A stretch of DNA of 64,000 bases from Corallochytrium limacisporum (GCA_002811645.1 PDIP01000103.1:18563-82562), one strand, 5' to 3'; positions 21,538 to 33,030 are shown, numbered from the stretch's first letter. Notes: generated from the letters alone by a model not told the origin. Numbers and translations: made by a program.

Positions 21538-23110
21538 GTTCCCATCAATCAGAACAACTCCGCATATGCACCATCTGTACACTGCAGTCATATTCCAACA
21601 TAATCAACCACCACAAAGATCATCATCACTAAAGAAACCACCATCTCTGATATGTAGAGCCTCCTGACGTCTTTTTTTTATCCATTCCAGTATATAACAT
21701 GCGCTCGGCGACTCATTACAGTAGCGATTCCTTCGCTTCTGGATGCAGTGACACTCAGGGTGTAAGACAGCCTCGGTTCCATCCGCCACCTACGTCCCCC
21801 CTTTCTCGACCCATACCCGTATATTCAATTTGGTCCATTGTTAAATATAGCAACAGTCTCGAAAACCCGTCCCTTGTGAATGTACCAACCCCATCCAAAA
21901 CGGTAGTGAACACGGTTGGTAGCAAAAAAACCGGACCCCCCCCCCTAATCCCTCCCCTAGCCTTAGTCCCAAACGAGAAAACTAAGGGGAACCTGGGATC
22001 ACAAAGCTTTTCTGACACAAACACACACACACCACGGACCTGTGGTTGGTTGGGGCTCGGTCATTTTGTGCTTTTGCTTTCTCCCCCACACTTGCCCTGC
22101 CGGGGGATTGTTTTGCCTTTTTTTTTTTTTTTCTTCAGTGTTCCGAAAACGGGGGACCCCCCGGGAGGAGGGCAGGTGGGGAAGGGCGGCCAAATCCCGG
22201 GGTAACCAGCTGGTCAGTGTCTACCGGTACGGTACTTTTGGTTAGCTTGGGGGAGGCGGGTGTTGGGGGGTGTTTTTATTTTCTCCGTGCTTCCCGCCTT
22301 TTGACGCGCTTGCTGCTGCACTGCACCCTTGGCCTAGGGATGAATTGCTCCATACTCCCGTGTACTCTTTCCACGCCCGTGGTGCTGCGCCGGGGCACGG
22401 GGCCCTTGGAACAAGGGCCCCGAAACACACAAAAACGTCGAGGAGGCAGGCCTCTTATTTGATAGGGGCCTCCACACCAGCGGTCCACCACATCTGGGGG
22501 TCCTGTCACTTTTCATATTTTTTTTTCTCTTTGCTGCTGAGGGGGTGTATTGCCATCCCTCCCATCCCCATGACCGTTGGGACCATTTTCGTGCGGACCG
22601 TGGACATCAGCAGACCCAAGGCCAATGGTTTGGGACAACACGGGAGAACTGGAAACGGGTGATCCGGGAAGGAACAATAAACGGAAATTAAGAGATGACA
22701 AGGAAATCACTAACTGGTTTGCAAGAGTTCGAAACAAGGAGATTGACAGTGGAATGGAAGATAAGTGATGAGAGTGTCGAATGTTATATCCTCAGTTTAT
22801 CTTTCTTGGGTATCAGCGTGGAGAAACAACAGTCTTCTAGGAGATTGACGATGGTCCCTTTGTATCTTAATTTGAGATGCCGGCCTAGGATAACAGACGT
22901 AGGTAATTCAAGGTGTTTAGTGTGCCTATCTTACCGATCCTGTCACTAGAACGTCGGATGACAATGTCAAACAGCAGGAACGACGCAAAAGACTTAGATA
23001 TGCAGTCTTAGGGAACACCTTTAAAGACGGAAAGAAGGTATTAGGATCCATACTATTTCTTATATTTCGTCGGGAGTCATTCTTTACACCAGAGTAACAA
23101 CAACGAAAAG
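21538..23110. other. 1.6 kb intergenic upstream of EPS15
   Basis: It contains a T-run at 22117-22131, C-runs near 21936, CCCCCCGGG near 22157 and several G-runs. Short frames on both strands show no family. The promoter of the EPS15 gene should lie in its right part. Confidence 0.5.
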
Positions 23111-25646
23111 ATGTCGTACTCTGCAAACGCTCCGGCTCTGTCGGATACCGAGCGTGGTGTGTACGAGAAAGTATTCAGTGAACTGCGCAAGGGAGCAGAC
23201 GGTAACCCCGACCCTCAGGCAGTGATTGAATGTTTGCGCACATCCAAACTGGAAGACCGCGTTTTGGGTGAAATTTGGAATGTTAGCGGTCTGTCTGCCG
23301 GTGCAAACAAAACTACTGTTTTTAATGCATTGAAGCTGGTGGCGTCTGCACAAGGCGGAAAGGGAGTGAACCGCCAGGCACTGCAGAGCCAGGGACTGAA
23401 CCCGCCAAAGGTGCAGGTGGGCGGTGGTAGTACTCCCGGGTCTGGTGCTAATACACCACAACGTAAGGCGAGCTACTCGTCGCAAGACAGCAAGGCCGGA
23501 TCAACATCTTCTGGAGCTGGAGGCGATGCGCCCCCAACTCCTGCCGAAGTGTTACGTGGGTTGGCCCTTTTTAGTGCCGAGGGAGCACAGAGTGGCCAGC
23601 TTTCGCCTGATAAGGTCCAAGCTTTCCTGCAAAAAAGTGGACAATCTCGGGAAATCCTCGGTTCCGTATGGGCTTTGTGCGGTCCCCAGAGCGGCAGCTG
23701 GGATATCCCCAGCTTCACCAAAGCTTATATTGTGTTGCGTCGCAAAGCTGAGGGTTCCATGCCGAGTGTACCACAGCAGCTGCCAGCGAGCTGGAATACT
23801 GTGATCACTTCACACTCTCCAGAAAATTGGGCGGTGCCAGTGGCTGACCGCGTGGTTTTTATGCAATACTTTGACCGCTTGTCTAACAATGGGCCTGGGC
23901 CAGTGCCCAGTGCCGCAGTGGTAGATTTCCTGGGTAAGAGTGGTACCTCAAAGGACAAGCTAGCTCGCGTGTGGCAGCTAGCGACTGAGGGGCTGCAATC
24001 AAGCGGTGACATGCGGGCAGATCAGTTTGTACTGGCAGGCTACCTAACAAAATTAGCATCTGCCAACGAACTGCCCGCGTCTGGTCCTCTTCCGCCGTCT
24101 CTTATTCCCCCGTCCTTCCGCCCTGGAAGCCAGCACACCACATCAGGCCAGATGGCCGGTTCTGGGGCAGGTGGTCTCTCGGCCGCCCTTAGCTCGAGTG
24201 CTCTAGATGATCAGCCCATCGAGGAGCCCAAGATGCGCCAAGCGGATCTGATTAACTTGTTGGACGACTTGCCGGCACCACCGAAGCTGACGCAGTCTGA
24301 GGACAGTCTTGTAAACGAAATCAAGACACCGGACGATCTGCAGCGTGACATTGAGAAGACCGCGCAGCAGAATCAACAGGTTCAGCACGTGAGCAATCAG
24401 TTGGCTGGACTGAAGAGTGCCATTAACCAGGAAACTGATGTGGTGAATGAAGCTCTTGAAGGGGAGAAACGCAAGATCAAGATCATGCAGGAAGAAAAGA
24501 AGGCAATTCAGGAAGAGACACAGCACCAGGACCAGCTGCTAAAGGACAAGGACAAGCAAATTGACGACCTCAAGGCCCAGGCAGAGAAGGATAGTCGGGA
24601 ACTCCAGGAGCTGAAGAAAACCCTCAACCAGCGACAAGAGGAGACCCAGACTAAGGAAGTAGAGTTAAATCGCCTTAAAGAGGAGCTAGAGAGTCTACGC
24701 AAGGAACTGTTGGACGTTAGCACGCAGATCAAGAAGCAGGAAAACGAAATCACCCGGATGGACAACGAGATAAAGAAGACTTCCGTCGACGCTGAAAAAC
24801 TAAAGCGCGATATCGAAGCAGGCGGTGGCCGAGCCGACGACATCCCGTTTGCAGGCGACGCCAACATAAACATTACCACGACCGGCATTGGATCACCCGC
24901 TGCGGGATCCAACACGGCCAGTATCTCATCCAAGGCCTCCGGAACCGCTCCTAGTAATGATCCGTTCGGTGGTACCATATCTCTGGCTTCGGCGGACGAT
25001 AATCCGTTTGGAGAGGCGGGTGCATTCGGTGCTCGCGGTTCAAAGACCAGCGGTGACGATCCGTTCGGCGGTGCTGACAACCCTTTCGGCAATGACTCTA
25101 GCGACCCTTTCGGCAGTAGCTCCGCGGCACCTAAGAAAGGCTCCACTCCCGGTGCTAAGGGAGCCTTTGAAGGAGATGCTTTCTTCTCCAAGGGAAGTGG
25201 TGGTCCAGCGGCGAGCGACCCGTTCGGCGGTGCCGCGGCCAACGGTGCCAGCAACGACGACCCATTTGGCAGTAACACTGCATTTGGAGGTTCAGGTTAG
25301 TATACCATTTCTGTTTATCTGTTCAACTGCTCGATGGATACGATTTTGACTGTTTGATACTGACACTGTCTCACTTTTCTCAAACGATTTTTTCAACCAT
25401 GCAGGGAAGGCTACGGAATCTAAGTCTGACAACGCTGGATGGGGATTTGATCCATTCAGTGGTGGTGCTGGTGGTGGTCAAAGCTCCCTCGGTGCTGAGT
25501 CCGCGAGCGCGACTCTTGCCCGCGAACTCAGCAACTCCTCTGCTGCGTCAAAATCATCCTCGAAGGCGCCTCCGAAGCCTATCGAACAGATGACAGAGGA
25601 GGAGCAGATCCAGTGGGCTATTGAACAAAGCAAGTCTGAGTCATAG
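23111..25646 (+). CDS. EPS15: EPS15/Ede1-like endocytic adaptor, two exons
   Basis: Exon 1 is 23111-25295 and exon 2 is 25405-25646, giving 808 residues. There are three EH domains (about 10-100, 146-230, 240-340), each with the conserved hydrophobic-W segment (LGEIWNVSG, LGSVWALCG, LARVWQLAT). A long coiled coil (about 405-590) mediates oligomerisation in the family. A flexible region carries six DPF motifs (AP-2 appendage ligands) and two NPF motifs (EH ligands, so self-association is possible). The last 17 residues, TEEEQIQWAIEQSKSES, form a ubiquitin-interacting motif. The protein is an early clathrin-coat scaffold that recruits AP-2 and ubiquitinated cargo. A C-terminal UIM is the metazoan EPS15 arrangement, whereas yeast Ede1 has a UBA. 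If the intron is kept, the frame stops at once (GGT TAG), removing the last DPF and the UIM. Confidence 0.95.
25296..25404 (+). other. intron of the EPS15 gene
   Basis: A 109-base intron, donor CAG|GTTAGT, acceptor ACCATGCAG|G. Joining restores GSGKATESKSDNAG and the DPF/UIM tail in frame. The donor itself supplies an in-frame TAG when unspliced. Confidence 0.9.
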
Positions 25647-25779
25647 GTTGCACAACATATCAAACAACCAACACCAGGCCACCGATAAAGGATCACCATT
25701 GTCATAGTAAGCTATTACATTTATGTGTTTTTTTACAAGCGATATAATGCTGTCTGAGATTCAGACCAGGTGACGTAAC

Positions 25780-26646
25780 TTATTTGATGATAGCACCGTT
25801 GAGAGATGAAACCTTGCAGACACCCTTGCCCTCAATAGCGAATGGGATTCCCTTGTAGCAGGCAACACCCTTGTCGTCCACATTCAGGTCAGGCTGGATG
25901 CTCTCAAATACCTTCCGCTTCGGATTCAGTTGGGCATCGGGCGTGCGGGGATATCCTTCGAAGCTAACCAGATCGCCGGGTACAGCTCCTGCCGGAGGCT
26001 CCAGAGCTTCGCACTTGTCGGTCGCCTCCGCGCACATTACCATGGCCTCGCTGAGGATGCCACGCATCTTTGCTGGCTTTAGATTGCAACAGAGGATTAC
26101 CATACGGTTCTGCAGATAATCCATTGGTACAAACTTGACAAGACCACTGCAAACAGTGCGGATCTCTCCATTGCCAAGGTCGCACTTCTCTACATACAGA
26201 CCATCGGCATCAGGGTGCCGATCTACTTCAATTATCTTTGCCACCCGGAAGTCAAGACGAGAAACTGTGTTTTCTTTGGGGGCTTCGTTGCCTTTGGCTT
26301 TGGCATCAGCGCCTTTGTTCTTCTTCTCCTTCTTCCCTCCTTCCGAAGGGACTGTTGCTGCTTTCTTACCACCTTTGGTGGGTATGGACACTCCTTTGGC
26401 TCCATTGACCGAATACACATTCGATCCGTTTGCGTTTTCAAGTCTTTCCAGTTCGTCAATTAAACTCTTGACCGTCTGTTGCAACTCAGTCTGTTCATTC
26501 AGTGCCGCACTAATGGTGGGATCTACAGGAACAGCACCCATACCATTACCAAGCACTGCTTTCATGCGCGCAAGTTCTTGTTTCAGGTAACCGATCATGG
26601 CTTCAGCCTCGCTGGCCTTGCCTTCCAGAACATCTAGTTCAACCAT
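25780..26646 (-). CDS. AIMP1: AIMP1/Arc1p-type tRNA-binding protein (EMAP-II domain)
   Basis: The gene encodes 288 residues from the first ATG. The N-terminal helical part (1-75) is predicted coiled coil, as in the AIMP1 region that binds arginyl-tRNA synthetase. It is followed by a Lys-rich linker (94-124) and the C-terminal OB-fold tRNA-binding domain plus EMAP-II-like extension (127-288). The domain shows the signature LDFRVAKIIEVDRHPDADGL, then CDLGNGEIRTVCSGL and NLKPAKMRGILSEAMVM. The protein delivers tRNA to aminoacyl-tRNA synthetases in the multisynthetase complex. No synthetase catalytic domain is attached, so it is a stand-alone cofactor rather than a TyrRS or MetRS. Its stop lies 133 bp from the EPS15 stop (convergent), and its start faces NIPBL across 647 bp. 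Confidence 0.95.
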   Translation of the reverse strand: MVELDVLEGKASEAEAMIGYLKQELARMKAVLGNGMGAVPVDPTISAALNEQTELQQTVKSLIDELERLENANGSNVYSVNGAKGVSIPTKGGKKAATVPSEGGKKEKKNKGADAKAKGNEAPKENTVSRLDFRVAKIIEVDRHPDADGLYVEKCDLGNGEIRTVCSGLVKFVPMDYLQNRMVILCCNLKPAKMRGILSEAMVMCAEATDKCEALEPPAGAVPGDLVSFEGYPRTPDAQLNPKRKVFESIQPDLNVDDKGVACYKGIPFAIEGKGVCKVSSLNGAIIK

Positions 26647-27293
26647 TGTGTACAATACTCACCGGATTCAAAACTTGCAATGAGCAGCAATGTTCGAATG
26701 TTTTACTGCAGAGAATGTGCTCAGACTCAAATAGTTTACCTGAAACAAAGTGGGTAACTTCATCGGTCAAAGTACATAACGATATGGATATCGCGGTCCT
26801 GTGTATGGTTGCGCACTGTTCCCCTGCTGACCTTGGCCGCTCGTTTGCTCAACACTACGAATGGCAAAACTTCCCCGGGCTGTCACGCGGGTTGACAATG
26901 AATGGGAGTCCATTTTATGCAAGAATCAGAGTTCTGGTTACAGAGACGGAGGGTAGGAGGGAAACCATTTTTTGCCCTGGAGGGTCCCCCTTGAGCTTAG
27001 GCGCGAGTCTCACCGAGCGGAGGTGTCAATATTGCGGGACAGTTTGGCTCGACCGGAAAGGTCTCATCGGGTACGGGATGGGTTGGTCTCGGGCTTGTGA
27101 AAGCGTCTGTGAAGGTATTTGATATATTCCTTTTGTTTCCAAAATACTAACGATTAAATATCATATTTCTGAAAATGCGAAAAGAATCCGAGAGAAGAGG
27201 TCATAGGAGTTGAGTGAGCACAACAACGATCTGGGAGCAAGATGTGAGGTTGCTAGGAATACGACGAATTAAAGCTAAAGATCCACTAAGACC
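26647..27293. other. divergent promoter region of AIMP1 and NIPBL
   Basis: 647 bp between two divergent starts, the shortest divergent spacing in the window. A shared bidirectional promoter is likely. I cannot point to a TATA box or a shared motif. Confidence 0.5.
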
Positions 27294-30200
27294 ATGGGGT
27301 CCAAAAATGACACAGACAAAGTTCTGTTTCCCACAGGAGGGATACAGGCGCACTTTTCGCCTTTGGTAAACTTTGCAGGTGCAATTCCTGCACCGGTACC
27401 CGAGGTCGAGTCAAGCGTTAGTCCTTTGGAGCTGGACAAGGCCTACGCAACAGTCAGTGAAGTTGTTGACCGTAGTTCTGATTTCGTAAAAGAACAGGTT
27501 TCAAAGATATGGCGTCAGCGTCGGAAGCACATACCGACAGCTGCGCATGAAGTTCTGTCAATTCTTGATGGAAACAGTCCGTCTGATTTGCTTGATGCTT
27601 TAGGACAAAGGTTTGCAGTAGAAGGATCTGAAATAGATACTTCTCATGCCTATGGTGTACCATCAAGCCCTCCACCGACATCAATTCTGGATGATACTGA
27701 TGTTGCCAATGTTGCATCGGAGTCAACACCGATAAAGCAAAAGCGTAAGGCTAGTGTGAAACGGGTAAATAGGAACCAAGTGACCCAGCAAATGTCCAAG
27801 GAGAAGATCGTGCAGAACTTCCTGAAATGCATTGATAATGTACTTGATGCATGCAACGTAAGTCCTACTGATGATATAAATGAAGCACGGAATGCCATTC
27901 CCTGGGACTCTGACAGTTCAACGCCAGATCAACGTTACATTGAGACTGCTGCTCTGAAGCGCCTCGCAACAGAAGCGGCCACCGTTCGGTATCATGCAGG
28001 GCTTGAGGATATTTCCCTCTCTCGCGTTTTGCCTTTGGTCTTTATCCTCGCGTTTAAGATTCGGCAGGGTGCCAATGTGAATATGGAACTAGCCAAAGCT
28101 GATCCAAAGACGTTTGCTGAACATCTGAGAGAAGTGATTAGCAGTGGACAGGTGTACTTGCATTTGCTTCTAAGTCCAGGTGCAAAGGCAGAATTGTTTG
28201 TGCATGATGTGGTTCGGGACCTCATCAGTGGTACACAAAAGATATTGACCAATTTTGTTTACCCCATCTGTGACAACTTGGTTGTGGCCGGTGACGCAGA
28301 TGAGGACATGGCTGAAGCATTCGGCGGGCCGAAGAGACGCAAGACAAAGAGCAGCGGAGCAAAGATTATTGCGAGTCATGACGATGCGAAGGCAATTATT
28401 CGGACGACGTACGCAAACAGCACTCGGCTAGTCAGCAAGATTACGGCCGAAATCTGCGGTGTGATGCAATCTTTCGCGGACTTATTGCAGAGGTATGGCC
28501 TTCCAGACACAGATTTGGTTTCGCTATCGTCGCTGGCCGTGAAGCCTTTGTTTGTAGATAATGTATTAGATGTACAGCAAATGGCTCTAGCAATGCTGCG
28601 GGTGATGGCCTGTCGTTACGCAGAGCACCGGGGTATCATTCTGGACGAAGTGTTCGGGTCCCTTAAGCGCCTACCCAAGACTAAGAGAAACATGCGCACG
28701 TTCAAGCTGCCAGATGGAAACCATATTCAGATCATTACTGCGCTGAGCATCAACTTGGTAGAAGCATGTACCTACAAACGCGACGTCAGTAGGAGTCAGA
28801 ACTTGCTTCCAGAATTCAGAGCCATCGCACAAAGCTTCACTGACGCAAAACATCTGGCTGCGACGTTGGTAAATCAGTTTGTCGTTATGGTTGGCGAACG
28901 ACAGGAGGAAGATTCACCAAAGCTTATTTTTGAAACTTTTGTGGATGATCTTCTCTTAGCGCTAAATTTCCAACAGTATCCAGCGGTAGAACTGCTTGTG
29001 GATGTTCTCAGTAAGCTTCTCATTCGTCAGATGACGCAAAAGAACACAAAGGTGCACGTGAAATCCATTGCCCTGGAAAAACTGGGTCTTATAGCCACCA
29101 AAGTGTATCAAGACATGGGCACTCTTACGGACCTTGAATCCGAGGATGGCGGTGCAAAGACGGCCTTGACATTCTTGAAGGAGTTGCAAATGGCGCGCTG
29201 CACGTGTGGACGAGGAGACATTGGTACAGAAATGGTCGAATGTGAGAAGTGCGAGCGGTGGTTCCACTATGCGTGCGTTGGGTACAAGGATACGGAACGA
29301 CTTCAGTCATGGCTTTGTTTCCGTTGTCGCCGTGACTCCGCCATTAAGAGTGAAAACGGCAATGGAATGGATCTGGACGACGAAGATGAAGAGTACCGAA
29401 ATAACATTTGGTTCAACAATGAATCCGAGTTGCTAGAGAAAGTACAGGCCACCACGGAAGAAGAAGCCCGTTTAGCGCTCCATGCGCTGCTCCTTGACAA
29501 TCTGTGCAAGGATAATTATGTTTCAGCACTTAGCCGCCACTTCCTCATAAGTAAGTGGCTGGTTGAGCGTGAAGCTAAGAGTTCTGGGGATGCAGATGAA
29601 GAGGACCAAGAAGGTATGGATGAGGAGGCTCCAGTTGAGCTAAACAGTTCTGTGGAAATCAGTGATGATACAAAGAAACTCTATCTAAATCCGCACTACT
29701 GGTACGATGAGACCATTCATTCCTTTGGTCCGCCGCGACAAGCGACCATATCTGACAACACAGCCCAAAGAATCATGCTGTTCTTGATGAGCCAGACAGG
29801 TGTGCACAGGAACCGGGAGCAGTTACACATTACTCTGACACATTTTCTTTCAGATAGTGCTGCGTTGATGAGGACCCGAGCCATGAAAGCCATTACCTCT
29901 GTGATGGAAGCATGCCCTCCTCTGCTTGCCAAGGAAGACACCAGAGACACGCTATTGAGTACACTCATGGACAAGAGTACGATGGTGCGGGAAAGCGCCG
30001 TGGAACTTATCGGTCGCGTGGTCAGTCATCATGTGACCCATCTGGATCAGTACTATGATGCGTTGGTCAGGCGCTGTAAGGATGTAGGTAAGTCGGTCCG
30101 GAAGAAGACAATCAAGACTTTACGAGACATTGCGGTCACTCATCATACACACCCAAGGGTTGCTGACATATGTTTCCACCTCAGCGGCCGCCTCAGTGAC

Positions 30201-32750
30201 GAACCATCCATAAAGGATCTGGTTCAGGAAACCCTTACGATGATCTGGTTCCCAGAAGTCTTCGTGGGAACGAAGAAAGACATGCCGGCGTACGCAGCGG
30301 TCGGAAGCGATTCCGTGGAGGATGCAGAGATTCTCCGAAGGGCGCGAATGATTGTTAAGGTTGTGCACCAATATCTCGACCAAGATGTGCCACCTGTATG
30401 GCTTGAGAGCTACGTGGAAGGACTCTTGGATCCGAAGGCGTCATCAGTCAGTGGGAAGCAAGCTGCTCAGGAGCTTTTCCAGCGAGTCGTGGATACCATG
30501 GTGGACTACATCAGTGATCTGCAAAACCTTCTGCATGTCCAGGACAACTCCACGCAGCAAGAGGAGGAAAAGGTCAACGCTGTCCCACAGCAGGACTCTG
30601 AGTACAGCCGTATGGAATTGGTGGCCACATTCTGCACTCTCGATCTCCTGTCGCAGGGAGAACCCAAGTTGCTACATCGTCACATTAGCGTATTGGCACC
30701 GTATCTCATTCCGGATAGTGAGTCTCCTATTGATCCACGCATTGTGATGTACTCTGCCCAGATTCTTGGACGCATGGTCGATGACCTTAGGTCGCGTGAT
30801 GCTGCTTTCCTGAAGGATGTGGAGAAGCACCTTGCATCGCATATTATTTCCGGTAAGCCTGCAGTGGTGCGTGCGTGTGTGGCGTGCCTCAGCATCATTG
30901 TGCAAGAAATCACTAAGAACTACGACCTGATCCGCAAATTGTACACAGCAATGTACAATGTGCTCGAAAAACATATGGCACAAGAGAAAAAGACAGGCAA
31001 GGAAGTGAAGGGTGGTGCGCAGCTCAAGCGAAGCCTCTTTACGGTCGGTCTCATTGCGGAAAAAAGTGATCTAAAAGATCTGGTCACTGCAAAGAGCAAA
31101 GGGGATGATGTCGAGAAGAATCTACTGAATGCATTAGTCTACTATGCTGGCAAGAGAACTCCCGATCTTATTTTGAAGGCCCTGGAAGCATTGGGGCACG
31201 TTGCCATGCGGGATGGACAATTCCTCTTGGAGGACCGTCTTACCCAAATATTTGAGCGCATATTTAAGCTGACCCAGAGCAGCAATGAAGTGATCACATT
31301 GAAGCGCCAGTTGTTGGTCATTATCATGGATGTGCTAAAGAACGAGGAGCGTAAGATGCAAGCGATGGAGGTGCTCCGTGAGAAGGCTCGTCAAGATGCC
31401 AAGGCCTTGACCGATGCTGAGCGATTGCGTCTCGATATTGGTGGCTACAAGGCAGCAGACAATGCCGACAGTGGTTTGTCCATTGGCCTCATGCAACGGT
31501 ACCTGGGCCGTGTACTTGATCTCCTGTCCACGGCGAACCCATCGCTTCGCGTGAATAGTCTGCAGGTAATCCAGATCTCACTCCGCAACGGTCTCTTTTT
31601 GCCGACTGAGTGTATACCAGATCTGATTGGTCTTGAGGCCGACGAAGACAGTAAGATCCGGGACAGTGCAGCTCAGATGGTAGGTCAGATCTACGAGAAG
31701 CATCCTGACTTCATTCCCATGCAATTAGGCGCCGGTGTGGAGAAGTGCTGGTTCCAGGCTCAGATTGTACAAGCCAGGACTTCTCCGGTGTCAATCCCCA
31801 CTGATGATACCAAGGGCGATCTAGGTAGTCAGACTGAAGTTGTCGACGCCGATCGCGTATACGGTTACCGTGAGAATCCGGGTGTCATGTCGCTCATGAC
31901 AAACACATTCTTGATGCTGCGTCGCAGCCGCCAAAACCGCCGCATTCTCATGGACACCCTCCTGAAATACTTCAAGCACAAAGAAGCTGCTGCAGAGCGC
32001 TCTTCCAAGAAACGCAGCAAAAAGGGTAGCGCAAAAGGATCTGCCAAGAAGTCCAATGGTAACGCAAATGGTGATGAAATTGGGGACGATCACTTCAATC
32101 TACACAAATTGCGCTTTGTGGCTGAGATTGTGGCACACTTCCCGTACCATCTGACAGAAGAACTGCTCTACGTGATCCACGGTATCGATCAGTACGTGTC
32201 CAAGGCTAGTTCCTCGCTGGTCGATCACTTGCAGGCCGCAATGATCCAAGCCACAGATACAGGCGCCACTGACGGCAGTGAGGAAACCTTGGAACTTATT
32301 GCCAGTGCTCACTCTATGTTGCTCATGCTTTCCATCAAGTTCCACCTCGTCCAAGGCTACGGCGTACCTCTGGCCAAGATTCAGGCATACAAACCCAGTG
32401 TCAAGGCGCGTCAGTTTGACTTCCCGTGCATGAAGAAGCCGGAGGGTCCCATGGCTTTGTGGACAGACACTGTTTTGTGGACGACCCCACTACGGAGTGA
32501 TGCGGAAGGTCTGAACATGCTTGCAGACCTTCTGCAAAAGGCATTACACGAGAATGCTAAGTACCACGTTGAAGAGAATGAAGAAGGCGAAGACGAAAAG
32601 GAGCCAGCTCCGGAAGGAGATGTCGACGTCTCCATGCAAGTCGATGCCGACGGCAATCTCATTCTGCCAGCTAATCCCCTGGATGACTCTATGGCGAACG
32701 AGGACACCATCCCGGAGGCGGCCTACATGGACAGCTCCTTCCAGGAGTAG
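27294..32750 (+). CDS. NIPBL: cohesin loader Scc2/NIPBL with internal PHD finger
   Basis: The gene encodes 1,818 residues in a single exon. The N-terminal third is helical. A PHD finger (about 636-678; C636, C638, then ECEKCERWFHYACVGYK and WLCFRC) sits before a long HEAT-repeat solenoid (about 780-1700). Recognisable family stretches include KAITSVMEACPPLLAKEDTR, MVRESAVELIGRVVSHHV and RVNSLQVIQISLRNGLFLP. The C-terminus is acidic (EENEEGEDEKE). Scc2, with Scc4, loads cohesin on chromatin and stimulates its ATPase. Plant SCC2 has a PHD finger, while yeast and human proteins lack one, so this copy should read histone tails (H3K4 state) directly. A lysine-rich stretch near 1570-1585 may be a nuclear localisation signal. 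It is convergent with the Ras gene, 280 bp between stops. Confidence 0.94.
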   Translation: MGSKNDTDKVLFPTGGIQAHFSPLVNFAGAIPAPVPEVESSVSPLELDKAYATVSEVVDRSSDFVKEQVSKIWRQRRKHIPTAAHEVLSILDGNSPSDLLDALGQRFAVEGSEIDTSHAYGVPSSPPPTSILDDTDVANVASESTPIKQKRKASVKRVNRNQVTQQMSKEKIVQNFLKCIDNVLDACNVSPTDDINEARNAIPWDSDSSTPDQRYIETAALKRLATEAATVRYHAGLEDISLSRVLPLVFILAFKIRQGANVNMELAKADPKTFAEHLREVISSGQVYLHLLLSPGAKAELFVHDVVRDLISGTQKILTNFVYPICDNLVVAGDADEDMAEAFGGPKRRKTKSSGAKIIASHDDAKAIIRTTYANSTRLVSKITAEICGVMQSFADLLQRYGLPDTDLVSLSSLAVKPLFVDNVLDVQQMALAMLRVMACRYAEHRGIILDEVFGSLKRLPKTKRNMRTFKLPDGNHIQIITALSINLVEACTYKRDVSRSQNLLPEFRAIAQSFTDAKHLAATLVNQFVVMVGERQEEDSPKLIFETFVDDLLLALNFQQYPAVELLVDVLSKLLIRQMTQKNTKVHVKSIALEKLGLIATKVYQDMGTLTDLESEDGGAKTALTFLKELQMARCTCGRGDIGTEMVECEKCERWFHYACVGYKDTERLQSWLCFRCRRDSAIKSENGNGMDLDDEDEEYRNNIWFNNESELLEKVQATTEEEARLALHALLLDNLCKDNYVSALSRHFLISKWLVEREAKSSGDADEEDQEGMDEEAPVELNSSVEISDDTKKLYLNPHYWYDETIHSFGPPRQATISDNTAQRIMLFLMSQTGVHRNREQLHITLTHFLSDSAALMRTRAMKAITSVMEACPPLLAKEDTRDTLLSTLMDKSTMVRESAVELIGRVVSHHVTHLDQYYDALVRRCKDVGKSVRKKTIKTLRDIAVTHHTHPRVADICFHLSGRLSDEPSIKDLVQETLTMIWFPEVFVGTKKDMPAYAAVGSDSVEDAEILRRARMIVKVVHQYLDQDVPPVWLESYVEGLLDPKASSVSGKQAAQELFQRVVDTMVDYISDLQNLLHVQDNSTQQEEEKVNAVPQQDSEYSRMELVATFCTLDLLSQGEPKLLHRHISVLAPYLIPDSESPIDPRIVMYSAQILGRMVDDLRSRDAAFLKDVEKHLASHIISGKPAVVRACVACLSIIVQEITKNYDLIRKLYTAMYNVLEKHMAQEKKTGKEVKGGAQLKRSLFTVGLIAEKSDLKDLVTAKSKGDDVEKNLLNALVYYAGKRTPDLILKALEALGHVAMRDGQFLLEDRLTQIFERIFKLTQSSNEVITLKRQLLVIIMDVLKNEERKMQAMEVLREKARQDAKALTDAERLRLDIGGYKAADNADSGLSIGLMQRYLGRVLDLLSTANPSLRVNSLQVIQISLRNGLFLPTECIPDLIGLEADEDSKIRDSAAQMVGQIYEKHPDFIPMQLGAGVEKCWFQAQIVQARTSPVSIPTDDTKGDLGSQTEVVDADRVYGYRENPGVMSLMTNTFLMLRRSRQNRRILMDTLLKYFKHKEAAAERSSKKRSKKGSAKGSAKKSNGNANGDEIGDDHFNLHKLRFVAEIVAHFPYHLTEELLYVIHGIDQYVSKASSSLVDHLQAAMIQATDTGATDGSEETLELIASAHSMLLMLSIKFHLVQGYGVPLAKIQAYKPSVKARQFDFPCMKKPEGPMALWTDTVLWTTPLRSDAEGLNMLADLLQKALHENAKYHVEENEEGEDEKEPAPEGDVDVSMQVDADGNLILPANPLDDSMANEDTIPEAAYMDSSFQE

Positions 32751-33030
32751 ATCTGAACCAATAATTAAAGTAAATACCGGCTTATGTTATTCACAATTTA
32801 GAGTTGGAACGACGAGTGACATGGAACACAGAACCCAAGCAGGATGTCATCTTCAACCCCTTCGGGTTTGCACAGATTGTTATGTTTCGTATATTTTTGA
32901 TTTTAGTAATTGAAGGCTTTGCCAGTGTCTTTGTTTTCCATCCAGTGCGAATGTACGCCAGAGTGGACAACAGGTGGACCCGGTGTGATGATAGCTTCGT
33001 GAAATATTTATGAAAAGTGCTGGTCATAGA

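Noticed and set aside
24508-25278. 256-codon minus-strand frame
   Set aside because: It is antisense to the EPS15 coiled coil and DPF region, and mirrors its repeats.
32791-33030. Ras frame stays open for 79 codons after its TGA
   Set aside because: The context TGA TCT is not a readthrough context, the tail has no protein-like features, and it would destroy the CEIL prenylation signal. About 2% by chance for one gene, so not surprising among 19 genes.
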